From NCBI GenBank assembly GCA_022616435.1, contig JAKEET010000052.1, positions 1 through 39,325 on the forward strand: 39,325 bases of DNA. The letters are read 5' to 3'. A program made the translations under genes and the position numbers. Positions 32,201 to 39,302 of the stretch are shown piece by piece (within the stretch, counting starts at the first letter, position 1; each line of letters opens with the position of its first letter). Source of the DNA: Gemmataceae bacterium (GTDB lineage: Bacteria; Planctomycetota; Planctomycetia; Gemmatales; Gemmataceae). The notes beneath the pieces were generated by a model that worked only from the letters and a program-made list of their open reading frames with translations, was not told where the DNA came from and did not search any database.

Positions 32201-32290
32201 CGCCGGGCGCGGATTCTGAGGCGCGGCCACGTCCGGCGTCCCGATTGCCGCAATCATCACGAACGAGATCGCCAAGATCGCGGTCCGCAT
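29210..32290 (-). CDS. PVC-type heme-binding CxxCH protein (membrane-bound dehydrogenase type)
   Basis: 1026 aa. Signal peptide at about residues 1-23 (AILAISFVMIAAIGT). Residues about 35-400 form a sugar-dehydrogenase-like beta-propeller (VPPGFTVELVAAPPL, FDPRGRLFVAE, GPDGWLYWCDGRHG). About 410-860 hold HEAT-type helical repeats (AVRRQAATALGRIRAKEAVP). The C-terminal cytochrome c domain has CAACHAVGGRGG at about residues 903-914 and a downstream Met ligand candidate. This matches the planctomycete/verrucomicrobial architecture of TIGR02604 plus TIGR02603. Such proteins are periplasmic and thought to oxidise sugars or polyols and pass electrons to cytochromes. Neighbouring racemase-type and isomerase genes fit sugar-acid metabolism. 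The stop codon merges with the repeat at 29177-29210. Confidence 0.93.
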   Translation of the reverse strand: MRTAILAISFVMIAAIGTPDVAAPQNPRPAINHLQVPPGFTVELVAAPPLVHHPVMANFDPRGRLFVAETAGRNLRSAELLSELPNLVRVLEPADQHGRFHKSHIFADRMSFPMGALWHRNALYVASPPSLWKLEDTKNHGVADRRREVVTKFGFTGNAADIHGPFLGPDGWLYWCDGRHGHNIQRPDGTTLQGKAARIFRCKHDGTGVEVVCGGGMDNPVEIAFTPEGEPFFTVNIIHNQPARNDAICFALEGAVYPWHDVYKEFPRTGALIPTIEDLGWVAPSGLMRYQSGEFGADYEGNLFSCQFNRNRIQRHVVIRDGAGFKMKSEDFLTSTDKNFHPTDVLEDADGSLLVIDTGGWFRIGCPTSKIAQPDIKGGIYRIRKTGAAVMADPRGLAIDWKDKAPSEIMKLLDDPRFMVRERAIEELAGRPQAVSLLQREVLRQHPSRLIRNAVWALARIDAPAARAVNRSVLFDEDRSVKLAAIHAAGMHRDAKAVSALVKLLDSAEDPAVRRQAATALGRIRAKEAVPALMDGVKSARDRFLEHALLYALIQIGDADGLTRYLHDVDPKLRRAALIALDQMPQSPLTREQITPLLATDDAALLKAALDVIAARPAWGAEIVGLLREWLRAPRLDAGRRDNLRELLVGLSTEASIQKLIEEGLRGTTIVDTRLALLESVARAPVAKTPPGWIAALGQSLEDPDERVIQQTIVALRSRNVPGFTESLQRLARDGKRLPETRVAALGLAAPRLPAVDPDLFGFLKQELAPDKPPLHRLAAAQAVAQSRLDDKQLFQLSGLLVKAGAMEMPHLLAAFESAKSDAVGFALVKSLDQAPGLASLSPTALERATRGFSKPVQDQARLLVKKLSIDVLQQRTKLDELEPATKGGDLELGRNVFYGPKASCAACHAVGGRGGVIGPDLTKIGAIRSSRDLLESVVFPSASFARGFEPFVVETKAGTVHQGIMARETADALVLVNADRHEVRVVRSDIDSIAPGRVSIMPQGLDAQLSRQELQHLLAFLQSLR

Positions 32291-32341
32291 GGGAATTCCT
32301 CAGGGGACGGGGCTCCATGGGGAGAATTGGACTTGGAGCGG

Positions 32342-32395
32342 CCCGTTCAGCGCACGATTGTACCAAAATGCGCTAGACGGCGTGCGCTAAACGGG
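32342..32395 (-). promoter_or_regulatory. Inverted repeat around a TACAAT -10 box upstream of the heme protein
   Basis: CCCGTTCAGCGCACG (32342-32356) and CGTGCGCTAAACGGG (32381-32395) are inverted repeats of 15 bp with one mismatch and a 24-nt spacer. On the minus strand TACAAT (32362-32357) lies inside, touching the proximal arm, about 67 nt before the heme-protein start. This is the geometry of an operator over a promoter; a terminator of the upstream gene is an alternative, but no T-run follows. Confidence 0.5.
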
Positions 32396-32427
32396 TCATT
32401 CGCTTTTTGCGAAGCAACGACGGCATC

Positions 32428-32453
32428 GCTACCGCAGAATGCTACCGCAGAAT
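32428..32453. repeat. 13-bp tandem duplication across a stop codon
   Basis: GCTACCGCAGAAT occurs twice back to back (32428-32440, 32441-32453). The second copy encodes the last residues and TAG stop of the spermidine-synthase-like gene; the first repeats that end just beyond it. Confidence 0.85.
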
Positions 32454-35400
32454 GCTGATGATGTTCGAGAAATCGTCGGTCCACAGCCGCATGCCGGCCG
32501 GATTGGGGATGTACCACTGGCGGTTGTCGCCGTAGAACTTCGACTCATCCATCGACACCACCGGATTGGTGTTCGGGTTGGGCGGCAACTGCGGGTTCAG
32601 CAGGATCTTTTCCAGGCCGCGGATGATCGTGCCGTCCTGCCCCTTCTTCTCGCGAATGTTGAGCCGGGTCTTGCTGCGCGAGATCATGACGTACTCCGAG
32701 CTGAAGTGGCCCATCGACGCGTACTCGGCCTTGGCGTTGCGGCGCCGCTCGCTGCCGGGATCGTGGCCGACCACGTACGCCAGGCCCAGCGCGTCGGCGA
32801 TGTCCACGATCGGCTTGGTCAGGTCCATGTGCCGGTTCGAGGTGTGCATGCACAAGACGCCCTCGTCCTGCAACTGGTCCATGTACAGCTCGATCGCTTC
32901 CTTGGTCGTCAAGTGAATCGGAATAGCGTCCGAGCTGAACGCGTCGACGACGATCACCATGTAGTATTTCTCGCGCTCGGGGTGGAGCGCGCCCTTGTAC
33001 ATGTTGCCCTTCGAGTCAGTCTGGGCGACGTCGTGGTTCAAGGCCAGCCTGTCGTCCGTGAAATGGAACAGGCTGTTCTTCTGGGGAATGCCCTCGGGAA
33101 CGGCGGCCAGCTCCTGCCCCGCCGCCAGGGCATCGCGCCTGGCCCTGGGCGCCGGCGTCGCACGCTGCATCGCCTGGCGGGCGTCGCCCATGATGACCTC
33201 CAGGTTGCTGCCGCGCTTCATCGCGCCTTGCAGGTAGGTGAAGAACGCCTTGCGGCCGTCCAGGGGGAGCGAGAAGTTGCGGATCTTTTCGTCGATCTCG
33301 TAGTAGACGACGTGCTGGAGCGGCCGGCCGTACGACGCCACGGTGCCGGTTCCCAGGCCGATCGTTGCGATCGGCGGCTCGGACCAGACGTTGCAAATCT
33401 GGTTCAAGGGAAGGTTGCCCAGGCCCAGCGACGTCGCGCCGAGGCCGACCATGCTCGCCGGCATCCGGTTATCCGCCCCGTAGGTGTTTTGCGGACCCGG
33501 GAACCAGTTGTAGCGCTCCATGACGATGCCGACCGGGCCCCAGCGATGGTAGTAGGTGGTCGCCAGACGCGACAGCTCGGGGGGGTCGTAATAGTTGCGG
33601 CCGTGATACGTCGTGCCGTGCATCAGGAAGTGGAAGCGGGCGCGGCGGACGCCGTCCTGGGTTTCCGGAACAAAGTGTTCCTCGACGTGGCCGTTGGCGA
33701 AGTCCTCGTCGCGATTCACGCGCAGCACGCCGAAGTAACTGCGGCCGGCGTAGACGGTGTCGCGGCGATCTTCGACGAAGTACAGGTTGGCGAGCAAGAT
33801 GGCGGCAATCGCGAGGCCGAACCGCAACGGACGAACCGCCATGAAAAAGGCCATGATCAAGACGGGGCCGAAGACGAAAGCGCCATAGGCAACTTCCCGC
33901 CACTCCGCGGCGGTAGCAGTGCTAAAACCGAGGAACTTCAAGATCTTCACGATGCCGTTGCGCTCGGCCGGGTAGTTGGGGTGCCAGTTCCAGGCGGTGG
34001 TCCGCTCGCGCAGCCACCAGGCGATGCCCAGCACGACCAGCGCGAGCACGATGTCAAAGAAGTAGTTGATCAGGTAGGTGCTGCGCCGCGGCTGTCCGCC
34101 GAAGGCGACCGCCATCTCGTCGCCTTTGTCTTGGGCCCAGCGCTCCAGATCGGGCGCTGACTTGAGCAAGAAGTCGTCGGTCCAGCCGCTTTCCGCTGTC
34201 CGGCGCCGCAGCAGGCAGGCGGCAATGATCGCCAGCGGATATTCGAGCACCCCTGCCTGAAAAACGACGGGGGCGAACAAGCCGTTGAAGACGCCGCCGA
34301 CCATGCCGCCCACGGACAGCAGCAGAAAGTATTCGGTGAGGAACCGCGTTGACGGCCGGTCCTTCGCCAGCTCGCCGTGGCAATAACAGGCCACGACGAA
34401 GAATCCGAGGAACGACACCATCGTCGCTCGAAACGGATCGAAGCCGCCGCGCAGCAGGATCAGACAGATGGCGCACAGGGCCAACGGCTGCACAAATTGG
34501 ACCACGGTGTGCGGCCCTTCGGTCCATACGGTCGGCCACTTCGAGAACACCAGGATGAATGACAGCAGATAGAGGGCGAGCGGAATGACCCACAACAGCG
34601 GGAACGGCGACAGGTCGGTCGAAACGTAACTGGTGACGCCGAGCATCAAGCTCGACGGCACCGCCGCCAGCAGGATCCAGCGCAGCCGCCGCCGCCAATC
34701 CATCACGTCGGAACGCTGCTCGGGGGCGCGGACGGACGGCGCCGCCGCGGTTTCCGCCGCGTGGCCCGGAACCTTGGCGCCCTTCTTGCGCGACACGCCG
34801 CGCAGCGCCGTGGCCGGCTGGATCGCGGTGCTCGCTTCCTTCACCGGCGGCGGCGCGGGGGCCGCCTCGCTGGCCGCGGCCGGCTCGACGCCGGCGCCGG
34901 CCAGTTGCACCTCCGGCGGCGCCTTCCACACCACCGACGCCGACAAGTAGATCAAGATGGCCAGGATGATGTACCCGACCGTCCAGATCCATGCTTGCGT
35001 TTGCAGCACGAAGTACGGCTCGACCAGGAACGGATACATGATGAGCGACAGCAAGCTGCCCAGGTTGCTGGCCCCGTACAGGAAATACGGATCCTTCGCC
35101 GACGGATGCCCGGTGCTCGCGAACCACTTTTGCAGCAGCGGAGCGCTGGTCGAGACCACGAAGAACGGCACGCCGACGACGACTGCCAGCAGCATCAAGG
35201 CCGCCGGGATCGGGTTTTCCTCGGTCGGCGGCACCCACCCGGTGATGTTGAACGGCGATGGTTGCAAGAACAGCAGAAAGACCACGGGCAACAACAGCAA
35301 GACGCCGTGGATGGTGATTTGCCTCTTGAGCTGCATGCGGGTGCTGACCGTGTGGGTATAGCCGTAGCCGGCAAGCAGCGCCGTCTGGAAAAACATCATG

Positions 35401-35525
35401 CACGTGTTCCACACCTGCGGCGTGCCGCCGAGCTTGGGGAGGATCATCTTGCCGATCATCGGCTGGACGAGGAACAGCAAGAAGGCGGACACGAACAACG
35501 TGATGGCAAAAAGCGGCAGGGCCAA
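32442..35525 (-). CDS. Fused MFS-like membrane / spermidine-synthase-like protein
   Basis: 1027 aa. The N-terminal ~590 residues hold about 12 TM helices (LFAITLFVSAFLLFLVQP, GVPFFVVSTSAPLLQKW, and more), interrupted by an Ala/Pro-rich cytosolic loop (about 205-275). The C-terminal ~400 residues are a spermidine-synthase-type Rossmann domain: GLGTGTVASYGRP, the acidic VYYEIDEKI, and VVDAFSSDAIPIHL. Such fusions are widespread; whether they make polyamines is unclear, and the usual aminopropyl-donor motifs are not obvious to me. A TTG start at 35525 is chosen because GGAGGT lies 5 nt upstream and MALPLFAITLFVSAF is the family's opening. A TACAAT box at 35614-35609 could serve as its promoter. 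Confidence 0.88.
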   Translation of the reverse strand: MALPLFAITLFVSAFLLFLVQPMIGKMILPKLGGTPQVWNTCMMFFQTALLAGYGYTHTVSTRMQLKRQITIHGVLLLLPVVFLLFLQPSPFNITGWVPPTEENPIPAALMLLAVVVGVPFFVVSTSAPLLQKWFASTGHPSAKDPYFLYGASNLGSLLSLIMYPFLVEPYFVLQTQAWIWTVGYIILAILIYLSASVVWKAPPEVQLAGAGVEPAAASEAAPAPPPVKEASTAIQPATALRGVSRKKGAKVPGHAAETAAAPSVRAPEQRSDVMDWRRRLRWILLAAVPSSLMLGVTSYVSTDLSPFPLLWVIPLALYLLSFILVFSKWPTVWTEGPHTVVQFVQPLALCAICLILLRGGFDPFRATMVSFLGFFVVACYCHGELAKDRPSTRFLTEYFLLLSVGGMVGGVFNGLFAPVVFQAGVLEYPLAIIAACLLRRRTAESGWTDDFLLKSAPDLERWAQDKGDEMAVAFGGQPRRSTYLINYFFDIVLALVVLGIAWWLRERTTAWNWHPNYPAERNGIVKILKFLGFSTATAAEWREVAYGAFVFGPVLIMAFFMAVRPLRFGLAIAAILLANLYFVEDRRDTVYAGRSYFGVLRVNRDEDFANGHVEEHFVPETQDGVRRARFHFLMHGTTYHGRNYYDPPELSRLATTYYHRWGPVGIVMERYNWFPGPQNTYGADNRMPASMVGLGATSLGLGNLPLNQICNVWSEPPIATIGLGTGTVASYGRPLQHVVYYEIDEKIRNFSLPLDGRKAFFTYLQGAMKRGSNLEVIMGDARQAMQRATPAPRARRDALAAGQELAAVPEGIPQKNSLFHFTDDRLALNHDVAQTDSKGNMYKGALHPEREKYYMVIVVDAFSSDAIPIHLTTKEAIELYMDQLQDEGVLCMHTSNRHMDLTKPIVDIADALGLAYVVGHDPGSERRRNAKAEYASMGHFSSEYVMISRSKTRLNIREKKGQDGTIIRGLEKILLNPQLPPNPNTNPVVSMDESKFYGDNRQWYIPNPAGMRLWTDDFSNIISILR

Positions 35526-35831
35526 GGGCCACCTCCAGATTGCGCCGTTCAGTCCCTGAGCGGCTTGTGATGCGCAGCGAGTCGAGTCCCTTCGACGGCG
35601 AAAAGGTGATTGTACAAAATCCGCATCGTCGGGCAGGTGCGGAAAAAGAGAACGCCGCGCCGGCCGGCGCTTCCGGATCGGACGTTCACCATGGGGAAAT
35701 CGTAGTCAGACACGCGATGGAGGCAATGTCAGGCGACGACGAGGGCCAGCAGCCTCGCAAGCCGCCGTTTTTTTCTGGTCTTTGCGGTGCGCCGATCGCA
35801 CAATACGAGCACCTTTCTTCTGGAGGTCGTC
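35526..35831. other. 306-nt divergent intergenic region
   Basis: It separates the minus-strand membrane protein and the plus-strand DUF1028 gene. It contains a minus-strand TACAAT at 35614-35609, about 85 nt before the TTG start, without a good -35, and the plus-strand Shine-Dalgarno TGGAGGT at 35821-35827. The plus-strand frame open through here (from 35540) reads as non-coding. No gene seen. Confidence 0.5.
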
Positions 35832-36551
35832 ATGCTGCGCTATGCATTCTTGCCCGCCGTCGCGTTGTCGTTGTGCATCACGGGCCGGACCAACCCGGAA
35901 CCGCCGGCGCCGGATTGCGTCCACACGTTCTCCATCGTCGCGCACGATCCGGTCAAGCAGGAATGGGGCGTCGCCGTCGCCTCGAAATACCTCGCGGTCG
36001 GCGCCGTCGTGCCGTGGGCCAAGGCCGGCGTCGGGGCCGTCGCCACGCAGAGCTACGCCAACGTGTTCTACGGTTCGAAAGGGCTGGAGCTCATGGCCCA
36101 GGGCAAATCCGCCGCGGACACGATCAAACTGCTTACCGACGAGGACAAAGGCAAGGCCCTGCGGCAAGTCGGCATCGTCGATGCCAAGGGCGAAGCCGCG
36201 AACTTCTCCGGCGACAAGTGCAACGCCTGGGCCGGCGCCAAAACGGGCAAGTACTACACCTGCCAGGGCAACCTGCTCACCGGCGAAGAAGTGGTCGAGG
36301 CCATGGCCAAGGCGTTCGAAGCAACGAAAGGCCCGCTCGCCTGGAAACTGATGGCCGCCCTCGAAGCCGGCGACCAGGCCGGCGGCGACAAACGCGGCAA
36401 GCAGTCGGCGGCAATCCTGGTGGTTCGGGCTGGGGCGGGCCCGACCGGGAGCGATCGCTATCTGGACTTTCGGGTGGACGACCACAAGGACCCGGTGCCG
36501 GAACTTGCGCGAATCCTGGCGTTGCGGGTGAAACGGCCAAACTCGCAATAA
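35832..36551 (+). CDS. DUF1028 domain protein (Ntn-hydrolase-like)
   Basis: 239 aa. The family signature runs the length of the protein: HTFSIVAHDPVKQEWGVAVA, then SKYLAVGAVVPWAKAGVGAV, ATQSYANVFYGSKGLELM, RQVGIVDAKGEAANFSG, CNAWAG, YYTCQGNLLTG and AGGDKRGKQSAAILVV. DUF1028 belongs to the Ntn-hydrolase-like proteins with no firm function. A short hydrophobic N-terminus (LPAVALSLCITG) suggests export. The ATG at 35832 has TGGAGGT 4 nt upstream. It is followed by a new promoter and a small gene, so it is probably monocistronic. Confidence 0.93.
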   Translation: MLRYAFLPAVALSLCITGRTNPEPPAPDCVHTFSIVAHDPVKQEWGVAVASKYLAVGAVVPWAKAGVGAVATQSYANVFYGSKGLELMAQGKSAADTIKLLTDEDKGKALRQVGIVDAKGEAANFSGDKCNAWAGAKTGKYYTCQGNLLTGEEVVEAMAKAFEATKGPLAWKLMAALEAGDQAGGDKRGKQSAAILVVRAGAGPTGSDRYLDFRVDDHKDPVPELARILALRVKRPNSQ

Positions 36552-36582
36552 GGGACATTTGGCGATCTGCACTGCGGCGAGC

Positions 36583-36610
36583 TTGTAAAGTTGCGTGCAT
36601 AACTTACAAT
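36583..36610 (+). promoter_or_regulatory. Putative promoter of the 66-aa gene
   Basis: TTGTAA (36583-36588), a 16-nt spacer and TACAAT (36605-36610). It is one of the better promoter matches in the window and would give a leader of about 150 nt. Confidence 0.5.
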
Positions 36611-36768
36611 ATGTACACTATCGGGTATTTCCACGTTGGACTTCGCAACGATGTGTTGGATCGCTGCTTATGTCATCGCGCCCGTGCAAGTCCACTTTGG
36701 CACGCAGTGTGCAAATGAACCCATCCGTTCCGAGCCGAAACCCGAAAACCGAGAACGGAGCAATCGCT

Positions 36769-36969
36769 ATGAACCGGATCTTTGACAATATCCCGAGGTC
36801 GCTGTTCGATCGCCAACTGAAGACTCTCCCTGCCCGTGAGCCGCGGCGCCGCAGCGTTGCCGAGACCAAGCGCATGCTGAGGGAAATTGCCTTCGTGCTG
36901 GAGATGACCCGGCGCGTGAAGGCCGACATGCTGGAATCCAGTCAACTCGCCGAGCCGGCGACCGTGTGA
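36769..36969 (+). CDS. Small basic protein (66 aa), unknown function
   Basis: Starts MNRIFDNIPRSLFDRQLKTL, then a basic Arg-rich turn (EPRRRSVAETKRML) and an amphipathic helix ending KADMLESSQLAEPATV. ACGGAG 8 nt before the ATG at 36769 decides the start; the frame is open to 36595 but reads as leader. No family recognised. It is preceded by its own promoter candidate and followed by a hairpin, so it looks like an independent single-gene unit. Confidence 0.6.
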   Translation: MNRIFDNIPRSLFDRQLKTLPAREPRRRSVAETKRMLREIAFVLEMTRRVKADMLESSQLAEPATV

Positions 36970-37338
36970 CCTTTGGTGGTTGACGACAAATAACAATGTC
37001 GTTGGCCCAGTTCGAATGGGCAGTGGCGCGAGCACGTCGGCTCAGAACCACTGCCCTTTCCCGTTTGCACACCTTCGCCAGTCCACCACAGCACTTCTCT
37101 GTTGCATTCCACGGTTGCTTCCGGTAGAAACTCTCCCAATTTCCCAAGACGAGAAGGCGGATCCTTCCCGGGGCGGGGGCCACTGGGTGGGGCGACGCTG
37201 GGGCGACGGGCCAAGCCGCGACGCCGTTGCCAGTTGCGCCTCCGGTGGGTGAGGAGGAGCCGCGAATGGCTCAGGCAAGGAGCGCCGGGGCCGTTGGCAG
37301 ACGCGCGGCTCAATCCGCCCCCGACGCTGGGTCCAAGG
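36970..37338. other. 369-nt gene-free stretch
   Basis: Holds the hairpin at 37018-37056 and otherwise unremarkable GC-rich sequence. An open frame on the plus strand continues into the lipoprotein gene from 37102, but its upstream part lacks coding character. Confidence 0.5.
37018..37056 (+). terminator. Hairpin after the 66-aa gene, possible terminator
   Basis: GGGCAGTGG (37018-37026) pairs with CCACTGCCC (37048-37056): 9-bp perfect stem, 21-nt loop, then TTTCCCG. The T-run is short, so termination is possible but not certain. Confidence 0.4.
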
Positions 37339-37845
37339 ATGCAGGGCGCCCGCAAAACCATCTGGGTGTTGGTCGCGAGCTTGCTCGCCGCGGCCACGGG
37401 CTGCCACTACCGAGTGGAGCATTACGGCTACACCCGCGAGTTCGGCATCGGCAAGGTCGGCTGCGCGGTCGCCACGCCACGGCCGCACACGATTCCCGTG
37501 CCGCGGGCGCCTGCCTCGCCTCAAGAACAAGTCATCTCGATCGAGACGCTGCCGGCCGGCGCGCCCGCCACGGTCCTTCCCCAGACGCTAGAAGCAGTCG
37601 TCGTGGAACAGCCGCACGACGTTCGCGCGGGCCCGGTTCGGCCCTCGTCGGCCGTCAATCCCAAAGTTGCCCAGAGCGCGGCATCTTCCAAGGGCTCGGA
37701 TGTCCTCACACGGATCCTGTCCATTCTTCCCAAGTTGGACGCTCCGGCCGCTGGCCAGGCGCCCCCGGTCGTGCCGCGCTCGCGAAACGCGCCGGCGCCG
37801 GCGCCGCCTGCAGAAAAAAGCTGGGTCGGTTTGCCGAATTTTTGA
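37339..37845 (+). CDS. Small lipoprotein-like protein, paralogue 1 of 3
   Basis: 168 aa. Signal peptide MQGARKTIWVLVASLLAAATGC with a Cys in lipobox position, then HYRVEHYGYTREFGIGKVGCAV. That block aligns with the CYHAQHFGKRRDVGIGEIGCATC of the two genes downstream. The rest is a Pro/Ala/Val-rich low-complexity tail with few charged residues. I know no name for this family. The ATG at 37339 is chosen because it starts the signal peptide; AAGG touches it, which is poor spacing. The tail differs fully from its paralogues, so only the N-terminal block is conserved. Confidence 0.6.
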   Translation: MQGARKTIWVLVASLLAAATGCHYRVEHYGYTREFGIGKVGCAVATPRPHTIPVPRAPASPQEQVISIETLPAGAPATVLPQTLEAVVVEQPHDVRAGPVRPSSAVNPKVAQSAASSKGSDVLTRILSILPKLDAPAAGQAPPVVPRSRNAPAPAPPAEKSWVGLPNF

Positions 37846-38048
37846 GAATGGCCCGCGCAATCCCTACCATCGTTTTCTTAGGAAAATCATGCGCAATCGT
37901 TGCGACCGGCATTTTGCGAAATTTTTTGCTCAATTAGCCAGTCCATTCTGTCGATAACTAGGACGTAACCGGAAGACTCCAAAAAATCGCCAAGGCTGCC
38001 GCGGCACGAAACCGCGCGCCTGCCTCGGTTGAATAAGGAGACGTCCCC

Positions 38049-38606
38049 ATGGTGTGGACAAGAAATGCGGTGCGCGCGCTGGTGTGCGGCCTTTTCCTCG
38101 CGTCCGTTGGTTGTTGCTACCACGCGCAGCACTTTGGCAAGAGACGCGACGTCGGCATCGGCGAAATAGGCTGCGCCACGTGCGCGGACGGCCCATGCGG
38201 CGCAGGCGGCTGCGGCGAGGGCGATTGCAGCCAAGGCAATTGTCCCCCCATGTCCCTGCCGGTCAAGACGTCGAAGCTGAATGGCCGAACCGTCCTGTCC
38301 TTCACCTACCAGGATCCGGGCAACGCCATGGTCAACCGTCTCCGGGAGAAGATTCAGGCGCGCAAGGCCGAACGCGTGCAGCTCGTGCTGCCGCAGGAAG
38401 CGGTCGCCTCGGAAGGTTACGTGATCGCGACGCCGGAACCGGCGATCGCCGTTTCGGCGAGCCAACCCGCGAACCCGCAACCGGCGCCGCCGGCGCAGTT
38501 GCCGGTGCTGACCGACGTCAACCACGGCGTGACGCCGGCGATTGCCCCGGCAGCGCTGACGCCCCCGATGCCCGCCCAACTGCCGGGCAGCGGCAACAAG
38601 CAATAG
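38049..38606 (+). CDS. Small Cys-rich lipoprotein-like protein, paralogue 2 of 3
   Basis: 185 aa. Signal peptide NAVRALVCGLFLASVGCC (lipobox SVGC), then YHAQHFGKRRDVGIGEIGC and a Cys/Gly-rich run (CATCADGPCGAGGCGEGDC), eight or more Cys within 45 residues, as in a metal-binding or disulfide-rich segment. A short folded-looking part (LNGRTVLSFTYQDPGNAMVN) with a basic helix follows, then a Pro/Ala tail. AAGGAG lies 8 nt before the ATG. It is likely exported and lipid-anchored. No function known to me. Confidence 0.75.
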   Translation: MVWTRNAVRALVCGLFLASVGCCYHAQHFGKRRDVGIGEIGCATCADGPCGAGGCGEGDCSQGNCPPMSLPVKTSKLNGRTVLSFTYQDPGNAMVNRLREKIQARKAERVQLVLPQEAVASEGYVIATPEPAIAVSASQPANPQPAPPAQLPVLTDVNHGVTPAIAPAALTPPMPAQLPGSGNKQ

Positions 38607-38787
38607 CAGCGGCGTCCGCCGGCGCCTGCCCCGCAGGCGGCGCCCAGGGCTCCGCTGGCCGCGTGCCCGTGCGAGTGACCGGCATCGAGCATCGCGGCAA
38701 CCGAACTTTGATGAACTGCGAACGTGTTCCCCTGCGGCATTCCGGGAGGCGCACTCTCGGACTGGCGCGGGGGGTTGGAGGTATCCC
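38607..38787. other. Intergenic with GC hairpin
   Basis: GGCGCCTGC (38620-38628) can pair with GCAGGCGGCGCC (38633-38644), a strong GC stem with no T-run, 15-40 nt after the stop of paralogue 2. No gene. Confidence 0.4.
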
Positions 38788-39006
38788 ATGCGCTCGTTCA
38801 AAACCGCCTGCGTGGCCTTGTGCTTGAGTGGCCTGCTGTCATCGCTGGGTTGCTGCTACCACGCACAGCACTTCGGCAGGAAGCGCGACATCGGCTGGGG
38901 CGAGATCGGCTGCGCGACCTGCGATTCGTGTGATCACGGCGATCAATGCGCTCCCATCGATGGCGGCTCCCACACCATCGTCGTGCCTGTGAACAAGGTG
39001 CGCTGA
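38788..39006 (+). CDS. Small Cys-rich lipoprotein-like protein, paralogue 3 of 3
   Basis: 72 aa. Signal peptide MRSFKTACVALCLSGLLSSL then GCCYHAQHFGRKRDIGWGEI and GCATCDSCDHGDQC, nearly identical to paralogue 2 in this block. It ends with GGSHTIVVPVNKVR and lacks the long tail, so it shows the minimal conserved unit. TTGGAGG lies 7 nt before the ATG. It is the last protein gene before the rRNA terminator, converging on it. Confidence 0.75.
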   Translation: MRSFKTACVALCLSGLLSSLGCCYHAQHFGRKRDIGWGEIGCATCDSCDHGDQCAPIDGGSHTIVVPVNKVR

Positions 39007-39044
39007 CCTCGGGCGAGGTCCCGCCGGCGTCCCGGTGAGGGTCG

Positions 39045-39103
39045 GCGTACAAGGGCGTACAAGGGCGTACAAGGGCGTACCAGGGCGTACCAGGCGGTAC
39101 GGG
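39045..39103. repeat. 10-bp tandem repeat AAGGGCGTAC
   Basis: Five to six consecutive 10-nt units: three exact AAGGGCGTAC, then CAGGGCGTAC and CAGGCGGTAC. It lies between paralogue 3 and the rRNA terminator. Confidence 0.9.
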
Positions 39104-39255
39104 CGGGCGACCGCGGGCCCGATCTCGCGGCTGCCGGCCGGCGCCGGGTCAACGTCCAGTCGGCGGCCCAGGTTGCCGTTTGTTAACCGGGCGGGTTGCT
39201 GACGGTCCGTTTGTTGACGGTAATCCGTGCCAGGCCGTCGGTGCTTCACGACACT

Positions 39256-39292
39256 TCAAAACACAACAAGCCCGCAGGTTTCCCTGCGGGCT
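39256..39292 (-). terminator. rRNA operon terminator
   Basis: On the minus strand AGCCCGCAGG/CCTGCGGGCT (39292-39283 and 39278-39269) form a 10-bp perfect stem with a 4-nt loop, followed by the T-rich TTGTTGTGTTTT. It starts about 11 nt after the 5S 3' end. Confidence 0.8.
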
Positions 39293-39302
39293 CGTTGATA
39301 AA

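Noticed and set aside
39045..39103. CRISPR or origin iterons
   Set aside because: 10-nt head-to-tail units without spacers, no replication initiator or DnaA boxes nearby.
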